From contig OW388302.1 of the NCBI GenBank assembly GCA_936450465.1, forward strand, positions 13,541,530-13,605,529: a stretch of DNA of 64,000 nucleotides, given 5' to 3'. The stretch is from Gibbula magus (taxonomy: Eukaryota; Mollusca; Gastropoda; Trochida; Trochidae). This document shows, piece after piece, positions 27,340 to 41,192 of the stretch (its first letter is position 1; each line of letters opens with the position of its first letter). The notes below the pieces were generated by a model. That model did no database searches and had not been told where the DNA came from. It worked only from the letters and a program-made list of their open reading frames with translations. The position numbers were made by a program, and so were the translations under genes.

Positions 27340-27708
27340 ATCATTGTTACACCAAGTAGGGAGGAGCGGACACTGGCACATGTCAACTACAAATCTCTGG
27401 AACAAACTCCTCAGGGAGCTATTCCGAGTGAGTGAAAGTTATTGCTTTGGTTTTTAATTTGTTAATAGGCTAAAACAGAAAAAAGTGAAGCTATCAGCTA
27501 TAATACATAAATACTTATATACATTGACATATAAAGACATGCTCACAAGGTCTATGTTTCAATGAATTTGTGGGTAAGAACTATGTGTCAATAATTAATG
27601 AAAAACAATCAGATATTGTATCTGAAATAGGTCACAAGGGTCCTGTTCCACAAAACAACACTAAAGTTAACCCTAGTGCCATCATTTGACTTTCCACTAA
27701 TGCTACCT
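27340..27708. other. Unassigned stretch of the 10.7-kb element
   Basis: Single-copy-looking DNA between the 78-bp repeat and the long array. Nothing recognised. Confidence 0.4.
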
Positions 27709-30371
27709 TAATTATTGGCACACAGTGTGTGGACAAATAGACACACAGTTGTGGACCTAGAAACTCACTTTAGATCCAATATCTGTATTTCTTTAATTAT
27801 TGACTAATTGACACACAGTGTTTGGACAAATAGACACACAGTTGTGGACCTAGAAACTCACTGTAGATCCAATATCTGTATTTCTTTTTCTTTAATTATT
27901 GACTAATTGACACGCAGTGTTTGGACAAATAGACACACAGTTGTGGACCTAGAAACTCACTGTAGATCCAATATCTGTATTTCTTTTTCTTTAATTATTG
28001 ACTAATTGACACGCAGTGTTTGGACAAATAGACACACAGTTGTGGACCTAGAAACTCACTGTAGATCCAATATCTGTATTTCTTTTTCTTTAATTATTGA
28101 CTAATTGACACGCAGTGTTTGGACAAATAGACACACAGTTGTGGACCTAGAAACTCACTGTAGATCCAATATCTGTATTTCTTTAATTATTGACTAATTG
28201 ACACACAGTGTTTGGACAAATAGACACACAGTTGTGGACCTAGAAACTCACTGTTGATCCAATATCTGTATTTCTTTTTCTTTAATTATTGACTAATTGA
28301 CACGCAGTGTTTGGACAAATAGACACACAGTTGTGGACCTAGAAACTCACTGTAGATCCAATATCTGTATTTCTTTAATTATTGACTAATTGACACACAG
28401 TGTCTTGACAATTGACAAACAGTTGTGGACCTAGAAACTCACTGTAGATCCAATATCTGTATTTCTTTAATTATTGACTAATTGACACACAGTGTTTTGA
28501 TAAATAGACACACAGTTGTGGACCTAGAAACTCACTGTAGATCCAATATCTGTATTTCTTTTTCTTTAATTATTGACTAATTGACACACAGTGTTTTGAT
28601 AAATAGACACACAGTTGTGGACCTAGAAACTCACTGTAGATCCAATATCTGTATTTCTTTTTCTTTAATTATTGACTAATTGACACGCAGTGTTCGGACA
28701 AATAGACACACAGTTGTGGACCTAGAAACTCACTGTAGATCCAATATCTGTATTTCTTTTTCTTTAATTATTGACTAATTGACACGCAGTGTGTGGACAA
28801 ATAGACACACAGTTGTGGACCTAGAAACTCACTGTAGATCCAATATCTGTATTTCTTTAATTATTGACTAATTGACACACAGTGTCTTGACAATTGACAA
28901 ACAGTTGTGGACCTAGAAACTCACTGTAGATCCAATATCTGTATTTCTTTAATTATTGACTAATTGACACACAGTGTTTTGATAAATAGACACACAGTTG
29001 TGGACCTAGAAACTCACTGTAGATCCAATATCTGTATTTCTTTAATTATTGACTAATTGACACGCAGTGTTTGGACAAATAGACACACAGTTGTGGACCT
29101 AGAAACTCACTGTAGATCCAATATCTGTATTTCTTTTTCTTTAATTATTGACTAATTGACACGCAGTGTTTGGACAAATAGACACACAGTTGTGGACCTA
29201 GAAACTCACTGTAGATCCAATATCTGTATTTCTTTTTCTTTAATTATTAACTAATTGACACGCAGTGTGTGGACAAATAGACACACAGTTGTGGACCTAG
29301 AAACTCACTGTAGATCCAATATCTGTATTTCTTTTTCTTTAATTATTGACTAATTGACACGCAGTGTGTGGACAAATAGACACACAGTTGTGGACCTAGA
29401 AACTCACTGTAGATCCAATATCTGTATTTCTTTTTCTTTATTTATTGACTAATTGACACGCAGTGTGTGGACAAATAGACACACAGTTGTGGACCTAGAA
29501 ACTCACTGTAGATCCAATATCAGTATTTCTTTAATTATTGACTAATTGACACACAGTGTTTGGACAAATAGACACACAGTTGTGGACCTAGAAACTCACT
29601 GTAGATCCAATATCTGTATTTCTTTTTCTTTAATTATTGACTAATTGACACGCAGTGTTTGGACAAATAGACACACAGTTGTGGACCTAGAAACTCACTG
29701 TAGATCCAATATCTGTATTTCTTTTTCTTTAATTATTGACTAATTGACACGCAGTGTTTGGACAAATAGACACACAGTTGTGGACCTAGAAACTCACTGT
29801 AGATCCAATATCTGTATTTCTTTTTCTTTAATTATTGACTAATTGACACGCAGTGTTTGGACAAATAGACACACAGTTGTGGACCTAGAAACTCACTGTA
29901 GATCCAATATCTGTATTTCTTTTTCTTTAATTATTGACTAATTGACACGCAGTGTTTGGACAAATAGACACACAGTTGTGGACCTAGAAACTCACTGTAG
30001 ATCCAATATCTGTATTTCTTTTTCTTTAATTATTGACTAATTGACACGCAGTGTTTGGACAAATAGACACACAGTTGTGGACCTAGAAACTCACTGTAGA
30101 TCCAATATCTGTATTTCTTTTTCTTTAATTATTGACTAATTGACACGCAGTGTTTGGACAAATAGACACACAGTTGTGGACCTAGAAACTCACTGTAGAT
30201 CCAATATCTGTATTTCTTTTTCTTTAATTATTGACTAATTGACACGCAGTGTTTGGACAAATAGACACACAGTTGTGGACCTAGAAACTCACTGTAGATC
30301 CAATATCTGTATTTCTTTTTCTTTAATCATTGACTAATTCACACACAGTGTTTGGACAAATAGACACAATT
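27709..30371 (+). repeat. 93/99-bp tandem array, about 27 units
   Basis: Each unit carries GTTTGGACAAATAGACACAC, GTTGTGGACCTAGAAACTCA and GATCCAATATCTGTATTTCT. Two length forms exist, 99 bp with CTTTTTCTTTAATT and 93 bp without the extra TTTTTC. A block containing CAGTGTCTTGACAATTGACA occurs at 28397 and 28877, 480 bp apart, so multi-unit segments have been duplicated. The last ten or so units are almost identical 99-mers, suggesting recent expansion at the right end. Confidence 0.95.
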
Positions 30372-31060
30372 TTATATACTGATAACTAAATAGATATTGA
30401 TATGTTAGAAACATACTTTTGTTTTTATGTTTTTTTACAAATATATTACTTAAAAAAATGAAACTTGCATTATTACAACTTAAACTACACGCAATAATAA
30501 CAGATGTATCTGAATTTTGGTGTTAAATGGTCAGGATCGACATATTCCTCCAATATTAATTAGTTATAAAATTATGCCAATTAAAAGGTCACCGATGCTT
30601 TTGAGTCTATTTTATATATATTTGATGATAAAGTGTTTGTGAGTCATCTGCATAAAAAAATTTTAAGGAAGTTTTAAAATTTGAAAAATAAAATCCTAGC
30701 AATTTTGAAAATGACCAATGTACAGGGGACAATATCTTGTATTCAAATATTGAAGCAAACAGATTTAGACACGCATTGATTTTAACATTTGACACTTGTC
30801 TGGACATATTAACACATTGCATTAATTCATCTCTAGATTTTACAAAAAAATGTCTCAGAGCCAGAGAGATCTAGTTATTGTTGCATTACATTGATGGGGC
30901 TCTATTCAATCTTGAAGAATTGGTATCTTGCTGTAGATATGATTTCCGTCTTAAGTTTCAGTTTGAGGCAGGGCTTTTGAGTAAGTGTTCATAAATGTCC
31001 AAGTTTATGTTTATGGTTTATGCAAAGAATTGTGGGAAACAAAACTAGTTTAAACTGGTG
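30372..31060. other. Unassigned AT-rich stretch
   Basis: No clear feature; the 71-codon minus-strand ORF at 30607-30822 is not supported. Confidence 0.4.
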
Positions 31061-31078
31061 TGGTCTTCTGATTCTACC

Positions 31079-31423
31079 ATGGGTCTTTGCAATTCTAAAG
31101 AAACCATTGAAGATTTGTCAACAAGTTTGGAGTGTTCAAGAAGAGAGATAGAAATGCTTAGAACCAGTCTGTATAGGGCTCAGTGCAAAATCTCCCAAAT
31201 GGAGAAAACACTATCAAGGCACCCTATGTGTGAAGAGAGACTTTTGCGCATGGAGCAGGAAATGGGAAATAGGTTCTCACTGAAAGCAAGGATGATTAAA
31301 GTTGAACACGACCTGAAAAAACTTAACCTGGGTTCTACTGCAGTAGTGAGGGGAAAGAGAGGCAAAGTAACTTATGCAAAAGGGGATGACGATTACATGG
31401 ACATGAATTATTCCACAGACTAA
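31079..31423 (+). CDS. Predicted N-myristoylated coiled-coil protein, 114 aa
   Basis: I do not recognise a family. The ATG at 31079 lies in a strong context (CTACCATGG) and begins MGLCNSKE, which fits the N-myristoylation pattern (Gly2, Ser6) with a palmitoylatable Cys4. Residues about 8-85 are charged and heptad-like with no proline until about residue 50, typical of a coiled coil (EIEMLRTSLY, ISQMEKTL, ERLLRMEQEM, MIKVEHDLKKL). A basic KRGK patch and an acidic tail (KGDDDYMD) follow. It is the most gene-like ORF in the 10.7-kb element and would encode a membrane-anchored scaffold-like protein. A pyrimidine-rich acceptor (TTTTTCTTACAG) follows at 31470-31481 but no donor was found in the ORF. 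A captured host gene, or an element gene, are both possible. Confidence 0.5.
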   Translation: MGLCNSKETIEDLSTSLECSRREIEMLRTSLYRAQCKISQMEKTLSRHPMCEERLLRMEQEMGNRFSLKARMIKVEHDLKKLNLGSTAVVRGKRGKVTYAKGDDDYMDMNYSTD

Positions 31424-31574
31424 AAATGACAAGAAAGTCATTGTTGTCTATCTATCAAATTTCTCCTTGTTTTTCTTACAGTTGAAATCTTTTGATTGCA
31501 GACATTGTTTGTATAAGCCAAAATACTTATGCTAATTTAGAACAATGATATTATATATGTTGCAAAATCTCCCA

Positions 31575-32165
31575 AATGGAAACTCACTGTAGATCCAATA
31601 TCTGTATTTCTTTTAATTAATTATTATTGACTGAAGACAGACAGTGTTTGGACAAATAGACACACACAGTTGTGGACCTAGAAACTCACTTAAGTTCAAA
31701 GTCTGTATTTATTTTTCTTTTATTATTGACTGAAGACAGACCGTGTTTGGACAAATAGACACACACAGTTGTGGACCTAGAAACTCACTTAAGTTCAATG
31801 TCTGTATCTATTTTTCTTTAATTATTGACTGAAGACAGACAGTGTTTGGACAAATAGACACACAGTTGTGGACCTAGAAATTAACTGTAGATCCAATATC
31901 TGTATTGCTTTTTCTTTAATTATTGACTGAAGACAGACAGTGTTTGGACAAATAGACACAGTTATGGACCTAGAATCTCACTGTAGATGTAATTTTTAAA
32001 AGTGTTTTTATGCTAGTATTGAATGAAAAAGCAGTGTTTGGACACATATAGACTCACATATTGGACCTACAAACTAAATACCATATTCTAATTCCTTTTT
32101 TGTTCGGATTATTGACTTAAGATGCGCAATGTTTGGACAAATAGACACACATTTATGGACTTTGG
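31575..32165 (+). repeat. Diverged units of the 93/99-bp repeat
   Basis: About five to six units with the same TTGGACAAATAGACACA and GTGGACCTAGAAACTCACT words but with GACTGAAGACAGACAGTG in place of the usual GACTAATTGACAC. They grade into unrelated sequence at both ends. Confidence 0.85.
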
Positions 32166-35195
<3,030 letters not shown>

Positions 35196-35197
35196 GT

Positions 35198-35285
35198 TGA
35201 TATGGCAGGATTCGAACCCTGTCCTTGGTCCCTTAAAAACATTCGAACACCTTATCAACACTGTACCAATAAACCACCAAGGAAT
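35198..35285 (-). repeat. tRNA-like sequence (SINE head or tRNA pseudogene)
   Basis: On the minus strand TGGTTTATTGG fits the polymerase III A box and GGTTCGAATCC is a perfect B box, about 50 bases apart. The acceptor stem does not pair, so a functional tRNA is unlikely. Confidence 0.55.
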
Positions 35286-35543
35286 CAGCTGACAGTGGCA
35301 GGTTTAGAATCTCTAATTGTAATCACGTCTCTAATTCAGTATACCGCTAGTAAGGGAAACATGCTCTTCAGTACGGTGTGGCTTGCACATGCTTTTCATG
35401 AATGTCGGGATACTGGCCAATTAATGTTTACCTACACGGTAAATCATTTATCCCATATAGGTATCTACTACAACGCAATCTATGTTGTTTTTAAACTAAA
35501 TTCAAAGCCTCATTCAACTTAAAATGGTTGATAATATATATAA

Positions 35544-35652
35544 AAACCATGATACCGAGGATATGTGAAGTTGTAGGCCCGTATAGTCAGAAAAAAGGTT
35601 TTTCCTTCCTATCAGGGTCCACAACCTTACCATATCCTCGGTATCATGGTTT
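35544..35652. repeat. Hairpin with 22-bp perfect arms
   Basis: AAACCATGATACCGAGGATA plus TG (35544-35565) returns as a perfect inverted copy at 35631-35652, with a 65-bp loop. Perfect arms suggest a recent MITE-like fold-back or a structured RNA element. Confidence 0.7.
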
Positions 35653-35954
35653 CTCCTTATATTATCAATTTACTTTCTCTAAATTTCTAATATTACAACA
35701 TGAAATATTCAATCACACTACCTTGGAACTTTGTGATTTCGATCCGACTTGTGACATTCAACATGTGAATAAAATGTATGAGACAGAGTTGTCTCCACTC
35801 AGGGACCAAAGGTCAGAGTTATCTGACCCATTCGTATTATAAAGACATGACAGGTGCCATATGCTGTTGCCTCATCGAACAGATCAAATCAAGTTATGGT
35901 TTTCTTAAAAGTGAAAAGATCATGACATTGTGTAATAGTTTTTAAGCTATTGCG

Positions 35955-36450
35955 AATAATTGACTAAAGACATATAGAGTTTGGACAAATGGACTCTCAG
36001 TTATGGACATAGAAACTCACTGTAGATTCCATATCTTTAAATCTTTTGCTTCAAGTATCAACTGAAGACTATCTTTAATAGTGAAGAATGGCAGAACTAT
36101 GAATAAAATTACAAGTTATTTTATTGAAACAGTAATGGCGGCCTATTGTCTTCTTGACCACTTTGAACCTGAGCACTGGCCCTTGACGATTTCAATTCGT
36201 TTCGATCGATACGACTTTTTAGCTGTGATGTCTCACTTCCACATTCTTCAAAAGTTTGTAGAACTTTATCAAGTCTTTTTGCTACTTCTTCATGATTTTC
36301 CATGACTGGTTATTGCTATGAGGCTTACCTGCTGAGTGAACAGTGCATGAATAATTTCAAGTTTTGCTTCACATGACTACTAACACTGTCTGGACAAATA
36401 GACAAACAATGATGGACATAGAAACTCACTCTAGATACAATGTCTGTCCC
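35955..36450 (+). repeat. Isolated, diverged array units (forward), with a minus-strand ORF between
   Basis: Units at 35955-36060 and 36372-36450 carry TTGGACAAATGGACTCTCAG and CTGGACAAATAGACAAACA. They are forward, like the left array, and lie just outside the inverted block at 36477. Confidence 0.7.
36121..36303 (-). CDS. 60-codon ORF, charged and helical, unknown
   Basis: On the minus strand, starts MENHEEVAKRLDKVLQTFEE with G at -3 and +4 of the ATG. It is rich in E, K, S and Q and would be helical at first, then disordered. Like the 114-aa protein on the other strand, its composition is unlike the surrounding T-rich chance ORFs. No family recognised; chance remains possible. Confidence 0.3.
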   Translation of the reverse strand: MENHEEVAKRLDKVLQTFEECGSETSQLKSRIDRNELKSSRASAQVQSGQEDNRPPLLFQ

Positions 36451-36476
36451 AAAAACTAAGGTAACCTTAAATCATT

Positions 36477-36835
36477 AAAGAAAAAGAAACACAGATATTG
36501 GATCTACAGTGAGTTTCTAGGTCCACAACGTGTCTATTTGTCCAAACACTGTGTGTCAATTAGTCAATAATTAAAGAAAAAGAAATACAGATATTGGATC
36601 TACAGTGAGTTTCTAGGTCCACAACTGTGTGTCTATTTGTCCAAACACTGTGTGTCTTCAGTCAATACTAAAAGAATAAAATGAGAGATATTGTATTTGC
36701 AGTGACTTTACAGGTCTATAACTGTGGGTCTATTTATCTAAACACTGTGTGTGTGTGTTTTTTTATATATCAACAATCTAAAAGAATTTCAGGCATTGCA
36801 TCAACAACAAATTTCTAGGTCAATAACTGTGTCTT
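36477..36835 (-). repeat. Inverted units of the 93/99-bp repeat
   Basis: Two good copies and one to two decayed copies in reverse (GATATTGGATCTACAGTGAG, TCTAGGTCCACAAC, TGTCTATTTGTCCAAACACT). Together with the forward array on the left they make the interior of the element an inverted arrangement, as expected of subterminal repeats. Confidence 0.9.
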
Positions 36836-37510
36836 CAAGTTCAAACAACAAAATAAAGAAGAAATCTAAACAAGGATTCTTTCAGCTTACAGAGAGTACT
36901 TTCAATCTAAAAATAGTCAAAACATAATAACTATAATGGATACATATGTCCAAAATTAGGTGTCAAATGTCCAGATCAGTAAGTGTCTAAGATAAATTCA
37001 AACACCTATTTTCTTTCATATCATACTATGTGCTTCATATTTGCTCACAAAATATTGTCACTTATTAATAACATGCATTTTAAATCAATTTATTTATGTA
37101 AATTATTTGAAGGAAGAGGTTAATAGTCACAAAGTTCCCAGATGTATCAATTTTAGGTGCTTTGAAAGGTCAAGGTCAAAACATGCAAAATGGCCCTCAA
37201 TGATTGGCTGACAACATGTCCATACTTAGGATTACAATCTAGCCAGTTTACTTCTACAAATCACCAGGTGGCAGCATGTGCTGGAAATGTCCATTATTGG
37301 TTGGACAGTGTCCGTATGGACACCATTATGATGTGTCCAGAAAAATTGTGTGACTTAATTTTTTTTTTATAAATTCTTGCAAACTGTGATTCTGAGATCA
37401 ATTTAAAAGCAATTTATTTTTCGTGATGTGTGGCTAGCCACACTAAACAAAAAAAGCCACATAAGTACCAGCGGGGCTTACACAAAGCCACATAATGTAT
37501 CATTCGTGAG
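36836..37510. other. Right end region of the 10.7-kb element
   Basis: Contains scattered TGTCCA and TGGACA words (36951, 36972, 37213, 37302, 37318, 37337), the palindrome GTGTGGCTAGCCACAC and the terminal inverted repeat. The ORF at 37190-37372 is not supported. Confidence 0.6.
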
Positions 37511-37511
37511 A

Positions 37512-37599
37512 ACGGATGGACGGACAGACGGACGGACGGACGGACGCCATCCCATGCCATAAGCCCATCGGGCCTTTCAGGCCAGATGAGCTAAAAAGT
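37512..37599 (+). mobile_element. 2.3-kb pearl-like element, copy 1, 3' end
   Basis: (ACGG)n, then CGCCATCCCATGCCATAAGC, the paired stems GCCCATCGGGC and GGCCTTTCAGGCC, and GATGAGCTAAAAA. It matches 49520-49604 and completes the piece at 24464-26761. Confidence 0.88.
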
Positions 37600-38060
37600 G
37601 GTGATGCTATTCAGGTTCCTAGTTGCTGTACGGAACTCTACAAAATATCACTCCTACCGTCCGCCGTGATGGAATGGAATATCTTGATGACAATATAAAG
37701 GAATCCGTATCCTAAGCAATGTTTGGAAATAAATTAAATGACAACAAAAGCAACGTTCACGAACTTGTTCAAAATGATGGATTTAGAAATGACAAACTAC
37801 TGCATTGTCGCATCCGATTGGGATGGAGCAACTTAAATGGTCATAAATTCGATAGATTTATTGATGATGATTCACGATGTTTCTGAGGCCATGCGTATGA
37901 AGATGCACATTATTATATATTCATGTGTGCAAATTATACACATATCCGCAATATAAGCTTCTTTTATGTTAATGGTTACGACCTGAATACAGTGCTATTT
38001 GGTAACAAAACACTGTCAAATCATGTTAATGCATAAATAATCCAGTCTGTTCATAAGTTT
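37597..38060 (+). pseudogene. LINE ORF2 C-terminal remnant, right part
   Basis: Continues the piece at 24310-24463. In order it reads SGDAIQVPSC, SLLPSAVMEWN, then in another frame LDDNIKESVS, then LLHCRIRLGWSNLNGHKF, a damaged Cys-His cluster (CF-stop-GH, EDAHYY, CANY) and LFGNKTLSNHVN. That order matches the C-terminal zinc-knuckle-like part of jockey/CR1-type ORF2 proteins. Stops and frameshifts show it is dead and old. Confidence 0.85.
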
Positions 38061-39178
38061 CTCTTAGCAAACGCTTCTCATGAATATCTATAAACAAAGA
38101 TGCTGTGTTTTTCTACATCAATGTAAATATTGATGACATTTATGATGTAATTGTCCTGTTTTATTGCTAATTTTGGGGAGAAACATTTAAATAGAGAAAC
38201 CCTGTTTGTTTATCGCCCTGTACCTGAGTACATGAATAAATATTATTTAAACCACATTAGAATGTAAAATAGTTCTTAATGAGCTAGCCTGGATTGGTAA
38301 ACAAGCTAAAAGTCATGATGAAGTTATGCATGAAATAAGTCAACGTAATATATGCCTTATTTCCCATACGATGTTTATAAATTGTCTTTGTCTTTCATAT
38401 GTAAGTTCAGTTGAGCTTGTGGACCAATCCAATTCATGTATATTTGATTTTATGAAATAGATATGTTTAAACCATGTGGTATTAGAATTTGTTTACACGA
38501 AATATTTCAGACAACATTGATTAATAACATGTTTATAAATTACACATTTAGATGAAAAAGATAATTGACTATAATGTAAACTTGGTAGCCTGGTCATGAA
38601 TTATTTGTCTAATAACTATAATAATCTATTGATGATTCCTGCTTTATACAGAATTCCGAGATTCCACTGCTAGACAATATACATATTGATAGCCCCAGTT
38701 CGGAACTCCACGGGATTCCACGTCTTCATATAAGTCATATAATTTTGTAAGGGAGATTCTATATTTCCAAACATTTAACGGGGATAACCTGATTTCATTT
38801 AAATAAATTGTAGTAAAATAGTAAAAATAGATCTGTAATAAAACAAAAGCATTTATTAACTACAGAAAAGTGGTTTAACCAATCTTGCAAATATACATAT
38901 TGTAGCCTTTGATTAAAGGATATGAAGAACTTTGAATGAGGGACTAAACGCTGTTGCATTCGTATTATTGAAACCAGCTGATAATAACAAATTTTAACTT
39001 CTGTAACACAATAACATTGGACATTTTTATCATATAAGATCATCATATCATAACCAATTTTGGGCAATCTATTGGATGGCATATTTAGTTTTTTTTCAAC
39101 CATTGTTTTATTACTTCTGTTTTTTATTCTACGTACATTCACCATAGACCATTACAGTTGTATATTTGAAATAATAGC
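38061..39178. other. Unassigned AT-rich DNA
   Basis: No recognised repeat. The 116-codon minus-strand ORF at 38795-39145 has no motif. Confidence 0.4.
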
Positions 39179-40862
39179 TGTGGCAGAGTGTAATATATGG
39201 CATTTATGTGTGTTTTTATTGTAAATATCCATGTATTAATATATCATTTTGTTTCAGGTGTTTTAAGTATAGCAGCCCTGTAAAATACCTGAGAGCTTGT
39301 TAATTGCAAGCCTTTAACCATGTACCTTGCTATCCCTCTCTTTTGTTCTGTGCTGTGACTACATAGCCAGTCCAGCTTCTATCTATTGTTCTCTATTGTT
39401 AGGTAAGCGCACAGCACACTTTGCATGCTCTCAAAATCTATAAGGGTTACCTCAACATTAGTTTCTGTGCACTGCAATAATTCACTTCCTATGAAGAGCA
39501 CGATTTGACTCACAACTGAGACGTTTGACCAAACGACTGTTCTTCACCTTTTCATCAAGTCTTTCAAACACAGGTTAGTTAAATAATAACCATTTCATAT
39601 TTACTTTATCATATATCCATTAATTAATAATAATATGCATAGGAAATAGGGCTAGGCTATTATATGTGTGTATGTTTGTATGAATGTATTTTAATGATAG
39701 TTTATGCGTTGGTAAGCGCTTAGGCTAATCTTCTTCATAATCATATTATTTGGCACATGTAACTATTGTGTCTGTAAATATAGTATGCAGATCAGGTAAT
39801 TGTGATCTGGTGGTTTTTATTAGGGAAAATAACACAAAGGTGTTATGTTAGCCATATTTTATATTTTAATTATGTACATATATCATTCAGTATTGCACAT
39901 GTAGGTGTGTACCGCTATGTGTAATTATGTGATAATGTAGTTGCTATATTATTAATAATAATTACAGGTTTAGTATTTTATCATATATTTGTAAGGTAGT
40001 GTAAATGCTATCTTATGTTCATCTTATGCTACTATTTTATCCTAAGTTACATTTCTATAAGCAGAAATGTAATTATCATTTATCTCAATCAGTATAGTTT
40101 ATTCATTTGTATATTTACATATATCGGCATGGCACGTGTAATGATGTGCTATGGAAATCATTTATAATCATTCTATTGCATAAGTATTTAGGTTTGTGAC
40201 ACTGATATTAAGTATCAGTTGGTTTTATTTATCAATGGTATGTACTTTTATCATGCATATATTATGTACGGTAATGTAAGTAATATTATTATCAATTATC
40301 TTAGGTATTTTATTTGTATTTCATCATTAGTTAATTTACTATTCTAGGTATTTAAAGATGGCCTGAGAGTGTCCACTTGAAGCAACACCTCACCCAAATA
40401 CCACATATTTGGTAGGTTATTGTACCTTAAATTAGTATTTAATATTTGTATTATTTGTGTGTATTATATAATTATCATCATGTGTATTCATGTTGATGCT
40501 TTCCGAGTATAATGTATTTATCATATCATGCTTACATAGTATAGTATATTATGTTGTAATGTGTATGATGTGTTATATTTATAAATGTGTTAGTTAATAT
40601 ATTATCACATTGTATTATCATACATATGGTTTGATTCAAATGAGTATTTCATACTGTTTTGTAATGTAAACAATTTACATACACATATCTATTATTCATG
40701 GGCAATTATGTTTTATGCCTTATGTACCAATTGTTTTAGTATAATTCACATTACTTATTGTTTGTATGTATTATTGCAGGGTGTCGTATTGTGTTGGAAT
40801 AAACGTCACTGAACTTTCACCCAGCGCGTTGGTTATCCTTTGACCATATGTGCCCTGCTACA
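39179..40862 (+). repeat. Candidate solo LTR (or spliced non-coding unit), 1.68 kb
   Basis: It starts TGTGGCAGAG and ends CCCTGCTACA, an imperfect inverted pair with the TG...CA form of LTRs; flanking TAGC and TAAC agree at three of four bases. AATAAA at 40798 lies 60 bp before the end, where an LTR polyadenylation signal would be. Several consensus splice signals also occur: GTTAG|GTAAGC near 39402, ACACAG|GTTAGT near 39572, TTCTAG|GTATTT near 40347, ATTTG|GTAGGT near 40411 and TATTGCAG|GGTG near 40779. No ORF. A solo LTR with cryptic splice signals and a non-coding gene are both open. Confidence 0.4.
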
Positions 40863-41192
40863 TAACTTTTACACCGAGAAACAATTTAACATTGCATAAT
40901 TGTATATTTTCTATTATAGAAGAAGAAGACGTTTTAATAAACAGCAATCTGTCGAACGGCCTATGAGACACAAATGGACATTTTTATACCATAAAAGTTA
41001 AAAATAGATGTTAAAATATAAGACAAACTAGATAAAATGATAAGACGATTTAGAGTGGGATACGTGATCAATTGGATAGGCAAGACGTGTTCACATCAGC
41101 TCTCGTCTTCATCTTAAATTATGGTTTTATTTGAACTCATATAACTCAAATTAAGACGTGAAGTTGTATTGCAAGTGTCAGCGGTCAGTACC
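40863..41192 (+). other. Presumed LINE 5' untranslated region
   Basis: No ORF and no repeat seen; lies directly before ORF1. Where the LINE itself begins is not visible. Confidence 0.4.

Noticed and set aside
27709..30371. CRISPR-like repeat-spacer array
   Set aside because: Units are contiguous and near-identical over their full 93-99 bp with no unique spacers, in a eukaryotic genome; it is a tandem repeat.
35198..35285. Functional tRNA gene (also 62694-62760)
   Set aside because: A and B boxes are good but acceptor and other stems do not pair; SINE head or pseudogene is likelier.
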